Source of the DNA: Cellulosimicrobium cellulans | GTDB taxonomy: Bacteria; Actinomycetota; Actinomycetes; Actinomycetales; Cellulomonadaceae | Direction of reading: 5' to 3' | Length of the DNA stretch: 64,000 nucleotides | Assembly: GCF_024124905.1 (NCBI RefSeq) | Contig: NZ_JAMXST010000004.1 | Location: forward strand, 310,001 to 374,000 | Shown here: positions 1-8,691 of the stretch, in pieces | Numbering within the stretch: the stretch's first letter is position 1 | How the letters are laid out: each line of letters opens with the position of its first letter | Translations under genes and position numbers: made by a program | The notes under the pieces: model-generated | The model's database searches: none | What the model saw: the letters and a program-made list of their open reading frames with translations, nothing else | Told to the model about the DNA's origin: nothing

Positions 1-2126
1 CGTCGCTCCGCTCGACGCTCGTCTCGGCCGTGTCGATCCCGCTGTCGCTGTTCGTGACGTTCATCGTCATGAACGCCACGGGCTACACGCTCAACATCCT
101 CACGCTCGGCGCCATGACGGTCGCGATCGGCCGCGTGGTCGACGACTCGATCGTCGTCATCGAGAACATCAAGCGGCACCTGTCGTACGGCGAGGAGAAG
201 GTGGGCGCCATCATCGGCGCCGTCAAGGAGGTCGCGGGCGCGATCACCGCCTCGACCGTGGCGACCGTCGCCGTCTTCCTGCCCATCGCGCTCGTGGGCG
301 GCATGGTCGGCGAGCTCTTCCGGCCCTTCGCGCTCACCGTCGCCATCGCGATGCTCGCGTCGCTCTTCGTGGCGCTGACGATCGTCCCGGTCCTCGCGTA
401 CTGGTTCATCACGTCCCCGCCCGTCCCGGCGGACCCGGAGGCCGCGCGCCTCGCGGGCGAGCGGGCGCGCGCCGCGGCGGAGGCCAAGGAGCGCCGCGGT
501 CTGTGGCAGCGCGGATACGTCCCGACGCTGCGGGCGGCGCTGCGCCACCCGGCGATCACGCTCGGCGTGTCCGTCGCGATCCTCGCCGGGACGCTCGCGC
601 TCGTGCCGCGCCTGGAGACCAACTTCCTCGGCGACACCGGCCAGGACACGCTCACCGTCACCGAGTCGTTCGCGCCCGGCACGTCGCTCGAGGCGCAGGA
701 CGCCGCCGCGCGCGACGTGGAGCAGGCGCTCATGGGCGTCGACGGCGTCGCGACCGTGCAGACGACGGTCGGCACGGCGGGCGGCCCCGAGGCCGCGTTC
801 TTCGGCGGCGGGGGCTCCCCGACGGCGACGTTCGCCGTCACGCTCGACCCGGACGCCGACGCCGTCGCCGCCCAGGAGGACGTGCGCGACGCCGTCGCCG
901 GGCTGGGCGGAGACGCGAGCGAGGGCATCGAGGTCGCCGGTGCGGACGCCGCGTTCGGCAGCTCGACGGTCGACCTCGTCGTCCGCGCCCCCGACACCGA
1001 GACCCTCACGGCTGCCGCAGCCGACGTTCAGGAGCTCGCCGAGGACGCCGACGGCGCCGCGCAGGTGACCAACAACCTCGCCTCCGCGCAGTCCACGGTC
1101 CAGGTGACCGTCGACCGCGACGCCGCGGCCGCCGTCGGGCTCACCGAGACCCAGGTCGCCGGGACGGTCGCGGGGACGATGTCTCCCGCGCCGATCGGCA
1201 CCGTGAACCTCGGCGACGGTCCGGTCCAGGTCCGCGTCCTCGCGGGCGAGGCCCCGGCGACGGTCGCGGAGCTGGAGCAGGTCGTGCTGCCCACCGCGGC
1301 AGGACCCGTCCCGCTCACGCAGGTCGCCGAGGTCGCGGAGGTCGACGTCCCGACCTCGATCACCCGGGTCGACGGCGAGCGCAGCGCGACGATCTCCGTC
1401 ACGCCCGCCGGCCAGGACCTCGGCGCGCTCACCGCCGAGCTCACGACCGCGATCGACGGCCTCGACCTGGAGGGCGGGGCGACCGTCGAGATCGGCGGCG
1501 TCGCGTCCGACCAGGCCGACGCGTTCGCCGACCTGGGGCTCGCGCTGCTCGTCGCGATCCTCATCGTCTACCTCGTCATGGTCGCGACGTTCCGCAGCCT
1601 CCTCCAGCCGTTCATCCTGCTCGTGTCGATCCCGTTCGCCGCGACGGGCGCGCTGCTCCTGCTGCTCGCCACCGCGACGCCGCTCGGCGTGCCGGCCCTC
1701 ATCGGCCTGCTCATGCTCGTCGGCATCGTGGTGTCCAACGCGATCGTGCTCATCGACCTCATCAACCAGTACCGCGAGCGCGGCCGGTCGCTCGACGACG
1801 CCGTCATGGAAGGTGCGCGCAAGCGCCTGCGCCCCATCGTCATGACCGCGGCGGCGACGATCTTCGCGCTCACCCCGATGGCGATCGGCATCACCGGCGG
1901 CGGGGCGTTCATCTCCCAGCCCCTCGCGCTCGTCGTCATCGGCGGCCTGCTGAGCTCGACGCTGCTGACCCTGGTCGTCGTCCCGGTGCTCTACACGCTC
2001 GCCGAGCGCCGCGGCGAGAAGCGCGCGGCGAAGAAGGCCGCCAAGCAGGAGGCCGCTGCCCAGGCCGAGGCCGACAAGGCCGAGCAGTCCGAGAAGGCCG
2101 CCGCCCAGCCCGTTGCGGAGGCGTAG
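1..2126 (+). CDS. RND (AcrB/HAE1-like) efflux permease, 5' end outside the window
   Basis: Proton-driven exporter of the resistance-nodulation-division superfamily in the cytoplasmic membrane. The frame is open from base 3, so the gene enters from the left and roughly its N-terminal third is missing. The visible part starts in the TM2-TM4 region and carries the acidic proton-relay pair in VDDSIVVIENI. A large extracytoplasmic porter domain rich in Asp, Ala and Thr follows. The second transmembrane block contains LVGIVVSNAIVLIDLINQY and the LRPIVMTAAATIFALTPMAI stretch typical of HAE1 pumps. The C-terminus is a charged Lys/Ala/Glu tail, probably cytoplasmic. The substrate cannot be read from this sequence. 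No membrane-fusion partner is visible; it may lie upstream. Family assignment is firm; drug efflux is only the family's usual role. Confidence 0.9.
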   Translation, partial: SLRSTLVSAVSIPLSLFVTFIVMNATGYTLNILTLGAMTVAIGRVVDDSIVVIENIKRHLSYGEEKVGAIIGAVKEVAGAITASTVATVAVFLPIALVGGMVGELFRPFALTVAIAMLASLFVALTIVPVLAYWFITSPPVPADPEAARLAGERARAAAEAKERRGLWQRGYVPTLRAALRHPAITLGVSVAILAGTLALVPRLETNFLGDTGQDTLTVTESFAPGTSLEAQDAAARDVEQALMGVDGVATVQTTVGTAGGPEAAFFGGGGSPTATFAVTLDPDADAVAAQEDVRDAVAGLGGDASEGIEVAGADAAFGSSTVDLVVRAPDTETLTAAAADVQELAEDADGAAQVTNNLASAQSTVQVTVDRDAAAAVGLTETQVAGTVAGTMSPAPIGTVNLGDGPVQVRVLAGEAPATVAELEQVVLPTAAGPVPLTQVAEVAEVDVPTSITRVDGERSATISVTPAGQDLGALTAELTTAIDGLDLEGGATVEIGGVASDQADAFADLGLALLVAILIVYLVMVATFRSLLQPFILLVSIPFAATGALLLLLATATPLGVPALIGLLMLVGIVVSNAIVLIDLINQYRERGRSLDDAVMEGARKRLRPIVMTAAATIFALTPMAIGITGGGAFISQPLALVVIGGLLSSTLLTLVVVPVLYTLAERRGEKRAAKKAAKQEAAAQAEADKAEQSEKAAAQPVAEA

Positions 2127-2753
2127 CCCGCCGAGGTAGAGCCCTGGTCTACCGAGGTAGAGCCCTGGTCGGTTTTCAGGCCGCGGGGTCGGGTCCGCGG
2201 TGGGGGTGGGCTCGGTGCTCGGGGCTGCGGCGCCGTCACCGTGGCCTGTCGGGCGTGGGTCTTTGGAGCGCCGCTCTGACGCCCCTTCGCATCCGAGCCC
2301 ACCCCCACCGCTCGGCCGTCGCGGCACCCTGGCCCGGGCTCACCCGAGCCAGCTCGCCGACGTAGACCCGTGGTCCGCCGAGGTAGGCCCGTGGTCCGCC
2401 GAGGTGGGCCCGTGGTCCGCCGAGGTAGAGGCCTGGTTCGACGACGTCCGCTCGCACTGCGTTGCACCGACGGCCAGATCGCCTGGGAGACGCCGGTTGG
2501 CGGCCCTCGGTCGAACCGACACCGCGGGCGGTCGCCCGAGGCGGGCCAAGACCAGGGCGAGACGACGCCGGGCGGGGTGGGTGGTGGTGCCGCGTCGTGG
2601 TCGGGCCTGGCGGGAGCCGCGAGGAACGAGCGGCGGATGGTAGACGCGGCACCACCACCCACCCCGCCACCCAAGGTGACCAGACCGCCGTCGGGCACGA
2701 AACCAGGGCTCTACCTGGGCGGACCACGCCTCAACCTCGGCGGGCGGACGACC
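2127..2753. repeat. Gene-free island of 21-bp repeats and nested inverted repeats
   Basis: This 627-base interval between the RND gene and the response regulator has no convincing gene. It holds about eight copies of a 21-bp unit built around CCGAGGTAGAGCCCTGGTC: two at 2135-2176, four in tandem at 2362-2445, and two in the opposite orientation at 2702-2743. AGGTAGAGCCCTGGT at 2135-2149 and 2156-2170 has its exact reverse complement at 2702-2716. Two further inverted repeats lie inside: 2197-2215 with 2293-2311 (19 bp), and 2571-2596 with 2643-2668 (26 bp, perfect, 46-base spacer). Because 21 is a multiple of 3, the repeats keep several frames open, which explains the spurious reading frames here. 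Function unknown. Confidence 0.8.
2571..2668. repeat. 26-bp perfect inverted repeat inside the repeat island
   Basis: The left arm at 2571-2596 and right arm at 2643-2668 are exact reverse complements, separated by 46 bases. The arm contains a GGTGGT-type run and would give a very stable stem in either transcript. It lies about 85 bases beyond the stop codon of the response regulator on the minus strand and about 445 bases beyond the RND stop on the plus strand. It could end the two-component operon's transcript, but there is no U-tract. Confidence 0.75.
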
Positions 2754-3455
2754 TCAGGAGGGGCGGGCCACGCCCGTCTCGTAGGCGAGGACGACGGCCT
2801 GGACGCGGTCGCGGAGGCCGAGCTTGCCGAGGACGCGGCCGACGTGGGTCTTGACGGTCGCCTCGGACAGGACGAAGCGCTCGGCGATCTCGGCGTTCGT
2901 CAGGCCCTCGCCGAGCGCCTCGAAGACCTCGAGCTCGCGCGCCGTGAGCTCGGCGAGGCGGGGGTCGTGCAGGCCGGTCTGGCTCGGCTCCGGAGCGACC
3001 GTCCCGTCCTGGGGGAGCTGCCCGGAGAACATCTCGAGCATGCGGCGCGTGATGCGCGGGGACACCGCGGCGTCGCCGCTCGCGACGGCGCGGATCGCCC
3101 CGACGAGCTCGCCCGGCTTGGCGTCCTTGAGCAGGAACCCGCTCGCGCCGGCGCGCAGGGCGGCGAACGCGTACTCGTCGAGGTCGAACGTCGTGAGGAT
3201 GATGACCCGCGACTCCGGCTGGGCCGCGACGATGCGCTCGGTCGCCTCGATGCCGTTGGTGCCGGGCATGCGGACGTCCATGAGCACGACGTCGGGGCGC
3301 AGGGCGGCGGCCTGCGCGATCCCGGTCTCGCCGTCGCCGGCCTCGCCGACGACCTCGATGTCGTCCTCGGCGGCGAGGATCATGCGGAAGCCCATGCGCA
3401 GCAGCGCCTGGTCGTCGACGAGCAGCACCCGGGTCGGTGCGCCGCTGTCCGTCAT
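2754..3455 (-). CDS. NarL/LuxR-type response regulator
   Basis: Cytoplasmic two-component response regulator of 233 residues. The receiver domain occupies about residues 9-125, with the acidic pair DD at 14-15, the phospho-acceptor Asp60 in VLMDVRMPG and the conserved Lys in LLKDAKPG. A linker leads to a LuxR-type helix-turn-helix (about 168-228) with LTARELEVFEALGEGLTNAE and ATVKTHVGRVLGKLGLRDR. It is the last gene of a four-gene minus-strand unit: its ATG overlaps the kinase stop codon (ATGA), so the two are probably translationally coupled. The natural partner is the kinase at 3452-4951. The likely target is its own operon, whose upstream region (6899-7003) carries repeated palindromic elements. 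That target is an inference from position only. Confidence 0.93.
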   Translation of the reverse strand: MTDSGAPTRVLLVDDQALLRMGFRMILAAEDDIEVVGEAGDGETGIAQAAALRPDVVLMDVRMPGTNGIEATERIVAAQPESRVIILTTFDLDEYAFAALRAGASGFLLKDAKPGELVGAIRAVASGDAAVSPRITRRMLEMFSGQLPQDGTVAPEPSQTGLHDPRLAELTARELEVFEALGEGLTNAEIAERFVLSEATVKTHVGRVLGKLGLRDRVQAVVLAYETGVARPS

Positions 3456-4951
3456 GTGCGTTCCCGTCCGTCGTCGCGTGCGCCGGTCTCCCGGCCGGGG
3501 TCGAGGTCGAGGCGCAGGCTCGCCCGCACCTCCCAGCCGGTCCCGCTCGGCCCCGCCGACACCGTACCGCCGTACACGGCCGCCCTCTCCCGCATCCCGA
3601 TGACGCCGCGGCCCGTCCCGACCGGGACGCCGGGCGGGTGCTGCTCCGCGACGGACGGCGGGAGGCCGCGCTCGTCGACGCTCGCGCCCTCGCCGGGCCG
3701 GCGCCCCGCCTGGTTGACGACCCGCAGCTCGAGCCAGTCCGCGCCGGGCTCGGCGCGGCGGGAGACCTCGACGAGGACCATGGGGGACAGCGGCGCGTAG
3801 CGCAGCACGTTCGTCAGGGACTCCTGGACGATGCGGTGCGCGGTCTGGCGCAGCGCCGGCCCGGGCGTCGGCTGCGGGCCGGAGCGCACGAGCCGGACGG
3901 GCAGACCGGCGGTCCGGAAGCGCTCGACGATCTCCTCGAGCTCGGGCGTCTCGTGCGCCGGGGCGAGGGGCACGGTCTGCTCGCCGCCGGGCTCGCGCAG
4001 GACGCCGAGCACGCGCCGCATGTCGGCGAGCGCGGCGCGCCCGGTCGCGGTGAGCTCGTCGAGGGCGTGCCCCGCGAGCTCGGGGTTCTTGGGGCCCGAC
4101 GCCTTGGCGCCGTCCGCGAGGGCGACCATCACCGTGAGGGAGTGCGCGACGACGTCGTGCATCTCGCGCGCGATGCGCGTGCGCTCGGCGGCCGCGGCGA
4201 GCTGGGCCTGCTGGTCGCGGTCGCGCGCGATGGAGTTGGCGCGCTCGACGAGGTCGGACACGTGCTGCCGACGGGCGCGCACGTTGGTGCCGATCGCGAG
4301 GGCGACCAGGCAGAGGATGGTCGTGACGAGGATGCCGACGACGCGGTCAACGGTCGCGCGGCCGGGCTCGACGCTCTGGCGCAGGATCTCCCCGTCGGCG
4401 GTCGTGACGATGTCGTACCAGAGGAGCGTCGCGCCGGACAGGGCGAGGACGACGATGGCGAGGACCGGCCACGCGATGCGCGACGGCCGCGAGGCGGCGA
4501 CGGCGTAGACCGCGAACATGGCCGCGACCTCGAAGCCGGCGGTGTCGCCGGTGACCGCGATGGCGAGGACGCCGAGGACGGTGAGGCCGAGCGCGACGGT
4601 GACGGGTCGGCGGCGGCGCCAGTACAGGAGCGCCCCGCCGAGGAGGAAGAAGACGAGCGACAGCGGGGTCGAGCCGCGGGGCTGCTCCGCGAAGAGCGCG
4701 TAGAGCACGCCCGGCACGACGAACACCGCGACGATGACCCAGTCCATGACGACCGGGCGGCGGGCGAAGTAGCGGCGCACCGGGCCGAGGCGCCGCGCGT
4801 CGAGCTCGGTGAAGGGCTCTGGCGCGGGCCGCATCGGCAGGGGCGCCGTCCCCGGCGCGCTCGCCGAGACGGCGTCCGGGCGCGCCACGGCCGACGCCGG
4901 ACGAGCGGGCTGCTCGTCCGGCGTCGGCGGGGTGGTAGGCCGGGAGGTCAC
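3452..4951 (-). CDS. Sensor histidine kinase, HisKA_3 type
   Basis: Membrane-bound sensor kinase of 499 residues, partner of the response regulator encoded next. An unstructured N-terminal stretch of about 65 residues is followed by roughly five transmembrane segments in residues 80-200 with little extracytoplasmic loop, suggesting intramembrane sensing. A coiled segment then leads to the phospho-acceptor motif REMHDVVAHSLTVMV. The ATPase domain shows the N-box VQESLTNVLRYAP and the glycine-rich GRGVIGMRERAAVYGG. I chose GTG at 4951 because it overlaps the permease stop codon (GTGA), matching the ATGA overlaps at the other two junctions of this unit. Such ABC-exporter plus NarL-type kinase sets often respond to membrane-active compounds, but no ligand can be inferred here. 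Confidence 0.9.
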   Translation of the reverse strand: MTSRPTTPPTPDEQPARPASAVARPDAVSASAPGTAPLPMRPAPEPFTELDARRLGPVRRYFARRPVVMDWVIVAVFVVPGVLYALFAEQPRGSTPLSLVFFLLGGALLYWRRRRPVTVALGLTVLGVLAIAVTGDTAGFEVAAMFAVYAVAASRPSRIAWPVLAIVVLALSGATLLWYDIVTTADGEILRQSVEPGRATVDRVVGILVTTILCLVALAIGTNVRARRQHVSDLVERANSIARDRDQQAQLAAAAERTRIAREMHDVVAHSLTVMVALADGAKASGPKNPELAGHALDELTATGRAALADMRRVLGVLREPGGEQTVPLAPAHETPELEEIVERFRTAGLPVRLVRSGPQPTPGPALRQTAHRIVQESLTNVLRYAPLSPMVLVEVSRRAEPGADWLELRVVNQAGRRPGEGASVDERGLPPSVAEQHPPGVPVGTGRGVIGMRERAAVYGGTVSAGPSGTGWEVRASLRLDLDPGRETGARDDGRERT

Positions 4952-5820
4952 GCGTCCCGGCGCTTGAGCACGACCGCCGCGGCGACGGTGAGCGCCGCGG
5001 TCCAGCCGGCGAGGACCGCGAAGCCGGGCCACGGGCCGATCGCGTCGGGGGACGACATCCCGCCGCCGAGCACGACCTGCTCGCCCGCGGACGCGGGCAG
5101 CGAGTTCATGAGGGTCTGGACCCAGTCGGCCCCCGTGACGCCCATGACGATGTTGAGCACCATCGAGAGGACGAAGAACACGGCGACGAGCGTGAAGATC
5201 GCGCCCGCGGAGCTGCGGAGCAGGACGCCGACCGCGACGGAGAACAGCGCGACGGCGGTGAGGTACAGCACGACGCCGATCAGGGCGCGCTGGTCGTCGG
5301 CGGACGAGAAGTCGACCGTCATGTCCTTGCCCGACAGGATCGGGTAGGTGACGAGGTAGGACAGCCCCACGGCCACGACGGTCGAGACGGCCGTGACGAT
5401 GCCCACGACGATCATCTTCGCCGCGAGCGCGGGCGTGCGGCGCGGGACGGCGGAGAGCGTGGAGCGGATCATGCCCGTGGAGTACTCGCCGGTGACGGTG
5501 AGCGCGCCGAGCACCGCGACGGCGAGCTGGGCGAACGAGTAGCCGACCGTGATCACCATGACGCCGACGCCGTCGGTCGAGCCCATCCCCGCCTCCTCGG
5601 GCGAGACGCCCGCGGAGTCCATCGAGGTCATGACGGCCGCGAACATGAGGGAGAAACCCACCATGACCGCGACGGTGATGCCGAGCGTCCACCACGTGGA
5701 GCGCAGCGAGCGGAACTTGATCCACTCCGAGCGCAGCACGTGGCCGAAGGTGAGGCGGTACGGGGACGTGCGGGACGCCGTCGGGCTGGTGGCGCCCGGG
5801 GCGAGGGTCGTGGCGCTCAT
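4948..5820 (-). CDS. ABC-2 type exporter permease
   Basis: Integral membrane subunit of 290 residues for the ABC exporter whose ATPase is encoded just upstream. About 35 N-terminal cytoplasmic residues precede six predicted transmembrane helices. A GEYSTGMIRSTLSAVPRR segment between helices 2 and 3 is typical of ABC-2 permeases related to those of lantibiotic and antibiotic exporters. The ATG overlaps the ATPase stop codon (ATGA at 5817-5820), and its own stop overlaps the kinase GTG, so all four genes should be made in balanced amounts from one mRNA. Substrate unknown. Confidence 0.88.
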   Translation of the reverse strand: MSATTLAPGATSPTASRTSPYRLTFGHVLRSEWIKFRSLRSTWWTLGITVAVMVGFSLMFAAVMTSMDSAGVSPEEAGMGSTDGVGVMVITVGYSFAQLAVAVLGALTVTGEYSTGMIRSTLSAVPRRTPALAAKMIVVGIVTAVSTVVAVGLSYLVTYPILSGKDMTVDFSSADDQRALIGVVLYLTAVALFSVAVGVLLRSSAGAIFTLVAVFFVLSMVLNIVMGVTGADWVQTLMNSLPASAGEQVVLGGGMSSPDAIGPWPGFAVLAGWTAALTVAAAVVLKRRDA

Positions 5821-6806
5821 CGCTGCGCTCCTTCGAGGGAGTCGGTGGGGGCCGGTGCATCCGCGGGCGCACCCGCCGCGCCGTGGCCGATGTGGATCTG
5901 CGCGGACTCGGTCTGGTACTCGACGGAGTCGGCCGTGAGGGCCATGTAGGCGTCCTCGAGCGTCGACGTGACGGGCGTGAGCTCGTGCAGGACGAAGCCC
6001 TTCGCGGCGGCGAGCTCGCCGATCCCGGGCGCGTCCGCGCCGGTGACCACGAGCAGGCTCGGCTCGTCGCTCGTGACGGTCGCGCCGTCGCTCGTGAGGA
6101 TCTCGGCGAGCTGCGTGGCGTGCGGCGTGCGGACGCGGACCGTGCGCTGCTGGGTGCCGTTGACGATGTCGCTCACCGGGGCGTCCGCGATGATGCGGCC
6201 CTTGCCGATGACGATGATGTGGTCCGCCGTGAGGGCGACCTCGCTCATGAGGTGGCTCGACAGGAAGACCGTGCGGCCCTCCGACGCGAGGTACCGGGCG
6301 AGGTTGCGCACCCACAGGACGCCCTCGGGGTCGAGGCCGTTGACCGGCTCGTCGAGGATGAGCGTCTTGGGGTCGCCGAGCAGCGCGGACGCGATGCCCA
6401 GGCGCTGGCCCATGCCGAGCGAGAAGCCGCCGACGCGCTTCTTCGCGACCGACTGCAGGCCGGTCATGTCGATGACCTCGTCCACGCGCTTGGTGGGGAT
6501 GCCGTGCGTCGCGGCCATCGCGAGGAGGTGGTTGTAGGCGGTGCGCCCGGTGTGGACGGCCTTGGCGTCGAGCAGCGCGCCCACCTCGGTGAGGGGGGAG
6601 CGGTGCTGCGCGTACGGGCGCCCGTTGACGGTGACGTGCCCCGCGGTCGGGCGGTCCAGACCCATGATCATGCGCATGGTCGTGGACTTGCCGGCGCCGT
6701 TGGGGCCGAGGAAGCCGGTGACGGTCCCGGGACGCACGGTGAACGAGATGCCGTCCACCGCGGTCTTGGGCCCGTACCGCTTGGTCAGGCCGCGTGCTTC
6801 GATCAT
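5817..6806 (-). CDS. ABC exporter ATP-binding subunit
   Basis: Cytoplasmic ATPase of 329 residues that powers the adjacent ABC-2 permease. The Walker A motif is GPNGAGKST at residues 34-42. The signature motif appears as FSLGMGQRLGIASALL and Walker B as TLILDEPVNGLDPEG, followed by the switch His in FLSSHLMSE. The C-terminal 100 residues resemble the accessory region of DrrA/BcrA-type ATPases. The start at 6806 has a good Shine-Dalgarno (CGGAGGGG). It is the first gene of the ATPase-permease-kinase-regulator operon. A candidate -10 box TAGGCT lies at 6914-6909 on this strand. Confidence 0.92.
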   Translation of the reverse strand: MIEARGLTKRYGPKTAVDGISFTVRPGTVTGFLGPNGAGKSTTMRMIMGLDRPTAGHVTVNGRPYAQHRSPLTEVGALLDAKAVHTGRTAYNHLLAMAATHGIPTKRVDEVIDMTGLQSVAKKRVGGFSLGMGQRLGIASALLGDPKTLILDEPVNGLDPEGVLWVRNLARYLASEGRTVFLSSHLMSEVALTADHIIVIGKGRIIADAPVSDIVNGTQQRTVRVRTPHATQLAEILTSDGATVTSDEPSLLVVTGADAPGIGELAAAKGFVLHELTPVTSTLEDAYMALTADSVEYQTESAQIHIGHGAAGAPADAPAPTDSLEGAQR

Positions 6807-6898
6807 GACTTCGCCCCTCCGAGGGTCGTTCGTCCGGGATGGTTCTGGTGCTCGCGGGCGGGGGTCGCACCGGGTCCGACCGGGGGCCTCACCGCGAG

Positions 6899-7003
6899 GT
6901 ACGTCACGAGCCTAGGGACGTGGACGACGTCGGACAGCCCCCGTGCGACGTATCTTGCCCGGGGCGTGGGCCGGGCGACGTACGCCGCGCGGCGTACGTC
7001 ACG
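6899..7003. promoter_or_regulatory. Palindromic operator region of the ABC/two-component operon
   Basis: The gap 6807-7194 (388 bases) holds no gene but several ordered motifs. There is a perfect 24-bp palindrome at 6977-7000 whose centre is CCGCGCGG, flanked by GACGTACG and its complement. The decamer GTACGTCACG occurs at 6899-6908 and 6994-7003, and GCGACGTA at 6945-6952 and 6975-6982 (30 bp apart). A minus-strand -10 box TAGGCT (6914-6909) overlaps the first cluster, placing the start of the ABC operon mRNA inside it. These look like operator sites; which regulator binds is inference. Confidence 0.6.
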
Positions 7004-7099
7004 CCGCGCGGGATGGTCCGCTGGTCGGGACTTCGCGCTCGCAGGGGCGAAAACCGGTGAGAAACCGGCGGGAACAGTGGCCACGGCTCGCACGTTCCC

Positions 7100-7105
7100 T
7101 AGGAT
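7100..7105 (+). promoter_or_regulatory. Candidate -10 box for the Bax inhibitor-1 gene
   Basis: TAGGAT, followed 90 bases later by the ATG at 7195. It would give a leader of roughly 80 bases. No good -35 is visible at 17 bp spacing. Confidence 0.4.
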
Positions 7106-7194
7106 GAACACAGGCCAGCGACACCCGACTCGAGGCGAGACGCCGATGACGAGGCCCGCTGAGAGGTAGTGGACGCCGCGACCAGGAGGAGCTC

Positions 7195-8088
7195 ATGAGC
7201 AACCCCGTCTTCAACAACAGCGCGGTCTTCGGGGATCCGAAGAACCAGCGCGGTGGGGCGGCCACGCAGGCCGGACCCGCCTACGGGAGCCCGCCCCCGC
7301 AGGGCCAGGGCCCCGCCTACGGCACGCCGCCGCAGCAGGGTGCGCAGTGGGGCGCGTACGGCGCCCAGACCGCCGACGCCGCGTCGCTCGACGCGATGTA
7401 CAACGCGCCGTCGGCGACGACCGCGGACACCAAGCGCCTGACCTACGACGACGTCATCATGAAGACGGGCGGTCTGCTCGCCCTCCTCGTCGTGGTCGGT
7501 GCGGGCTCGTGGATGGTCACGCCGCAGATGCCGGCGCTGTGGATCGTCGGTGCGGTCGTCGGCCTCGTGCTCGGCCTGGTGAACTCGTTCAAGCGGAACC
7601 CGAGCCCCGCGCTCATCGTGCTGTACACGGTCGCGCAGGGCCTGTTCCTCGGCGGCATCAGCCGCTTCTACGAGACGGCGTGGAACGGCGTCGTGCCGTC
7701 GGCCGTCGTGGCCACGGTCGCGACGTTCGCCGCCGCCCTGTTCCTGTTCAAGTCCGGCCGCGTGCGCGTCACGCCGAAGTTCATGCGCTGGCTGCTCATC
7801 GCGATGGTCGGCTACCTGGTCTTCTCGCTGGTGAACGTCGTCCTCATCATGACGGGCGTCCTGGGCGGCTGGGGCCTGTACAGCGGCTGGGGCATCATCG
7901 CCAGCCTCCTCGGGGTCGGCCTGGCCGCCGCGTCGCTCATCGTCGACTTCGACTCGATCAAGCGCGGTGTCGAGGGCGGCGTGCCCGCCAAGTTCGCGTG
8001 GTCGGCGGCGTTCGGCCTGCTCGTCACGCTGATCTGGCTCTACCTCGAGTTCCTGCGCCTCTTCGCGATCCTGCAGAGCAGCGACTGA
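7195..8088 (+). CDS. Bax inhibitor-1 / YccA-family membrane protein
   Basis: Polytopic membrane protein of 297 residues. The first 75 residues are low-complexity and rich in Gly, Pro and Gln (repeated GPAYG-type segments), probably disordered in the cytoplasm. Seven hydrophobic helices follow, beginning at MKTGGLLALLVVVGAG. In this family conserved acidic residues near the C-terminus form a pH-sensitive Ca2+ leak channel; here FDSIKRGVEGG lies between the last helices. The start is supported by AGGAGG 7 bases upstream. Actinobacterial members commonly carry this disordered N-terminal tail, whose role is unknown. The next gene begins 2 bases after the stop and is probably co-transcribed. Confidence 0.88.
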   Translation: MSNPVFNNSAVFGDPKNQRGGAATQAGPAYGSPPPQGQGPAYGTPPQQGAQWGAYGAQTADAASLDAMYNAPSATTADTKRLTYDDVIMKTGGLLALLVVVGAGSWMVTPQMPALWIVGAVVGLVLGLVNSFKRNPSPALIVLYTVAQGLFLGGISRFYETAWNGVVPSAVVATVATFAAALFLFKSGRVRVTPKFMRWLLIAMVGYLVFSLVNVVLIMTGVLGGWGLYSGWGIIASLLGVGLAAASLIVDFDSIKRGVEGGVPAKFAWSAAFGLLVTLIWLYLEFLRLFAILQSSD

Positions 8089-8090
8089 CG

Positions 8091-8609
8091 GTGGCGCGCA
8101 GCACCCGTGAACCGGCACCCGCGGCGGACCTCCCGCCGCGGGTGCCGGTCTTTCTCGCCGGCCTCGTCGTCGCCGCGGCGGCGATGCTCGGCGTCCAGGT
8201 CCTCTACATGGTCGTCTCCGGCGCCCCGCCCGCGTGGCTCGCGTTCGCGGCGCTCCTCATCCTGCTCAGCGTCCCGACCGCGGGCGCCGCGGTGGCCTGG
8301 CTCGGCACCCGGATCACGCGCGACGCGTCCGAGCGCCGGGCCGCGCTGGTGTTCGCCGCGCTCGGCCTCGTCGCGGGCGCGCTGTGGGGGTCGCTGCTCG
8401 CCGGCGGCCTCGCGCGGCAGCTCGCCGACGCCGGCGCGAGCGGCGGGGGAGCGCTGGTCGCGGGCGCGGCCGCCGTCGTCGGTGTCACGGCCGCGATCGG
8501 GGCCGGGCTGGGTCGCCTCACCGCGCGCGAGGCGTCCGACCGGCCGCTCCTCGTCGTCGTGCTCGGCGTCGTCGTGGTCCTCGTCGCCCTCCTGGGCTTC
8601 TTCGGCTGA
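8091..8609 (+). CDS. Small membrane protein of unknown function
   Basis: Hydrophobic protein of 172 residues with about five predicted transmembrane helices and no recognised domain. The start is GTG at 8091, two bases after the stop of the Bax inhibitor-1 gene, so the two almost certainly share an mRNA. Basic residues (ITRDASERR, RLTAREASDR) sit between helices and suggest short cytoplasmic loops. A 22-bp hairpin follows at 8627-8672, ending the unit against the convergent DUF5701 gene. Confidence 0.7.
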   Translation: MARSTREPAPAADLPPRVPVFLAGLVVAAAAMLGVQVLYMVVSGAPPAWLAFAALLILLSVPTAGAAVAWLGTRITRDASERRAALVFAALGLVAGALWGSLLAGGLARQLADAGASGGGALVAGAAAVVGVTAAIGAGLGRLTAREASDRPLLVVVLGVVVVLVALLGFFG

Positions 8610-8626
8610 GCGCCCGTCGTCGTGGG

Positions 8627-8672
8627 CAGGGAATGGGCCCGGTTCTCGACCGAGAACCGGGCCCATTCCCTG
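8627..8672. terminator. Long intergenic hairpin, family B
   Basis: Arms 8627-8648 and 8651-8672 are exact reverse complements with a 2-base loop. It lies between convergent genes (stops at 8609 and 8692), so it can serve both. There is no U-tract. The inner part, ATGGGCCCGGTTCTCG and its complement, is identical to the core of the hairpin at 37679-37738. Confidence 0.8.
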
Positions 8673-8691
8673 CTCACACGCGCAGGCTGCG

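Noticed and set aside
2362-2445. Tandem 21-bp repeats considered as a CRISPR array
   Set aside because: Units are contiguous with no spacers, and there are no cas genes nearby.
2200-2727. Several short open frames in the repeat island, some with 7-residue periodic protein
   Set aside because: The periodicity follows from the 21-bp DNA repeat and appears in several frames on both strands at once; no ribosome site or family match.
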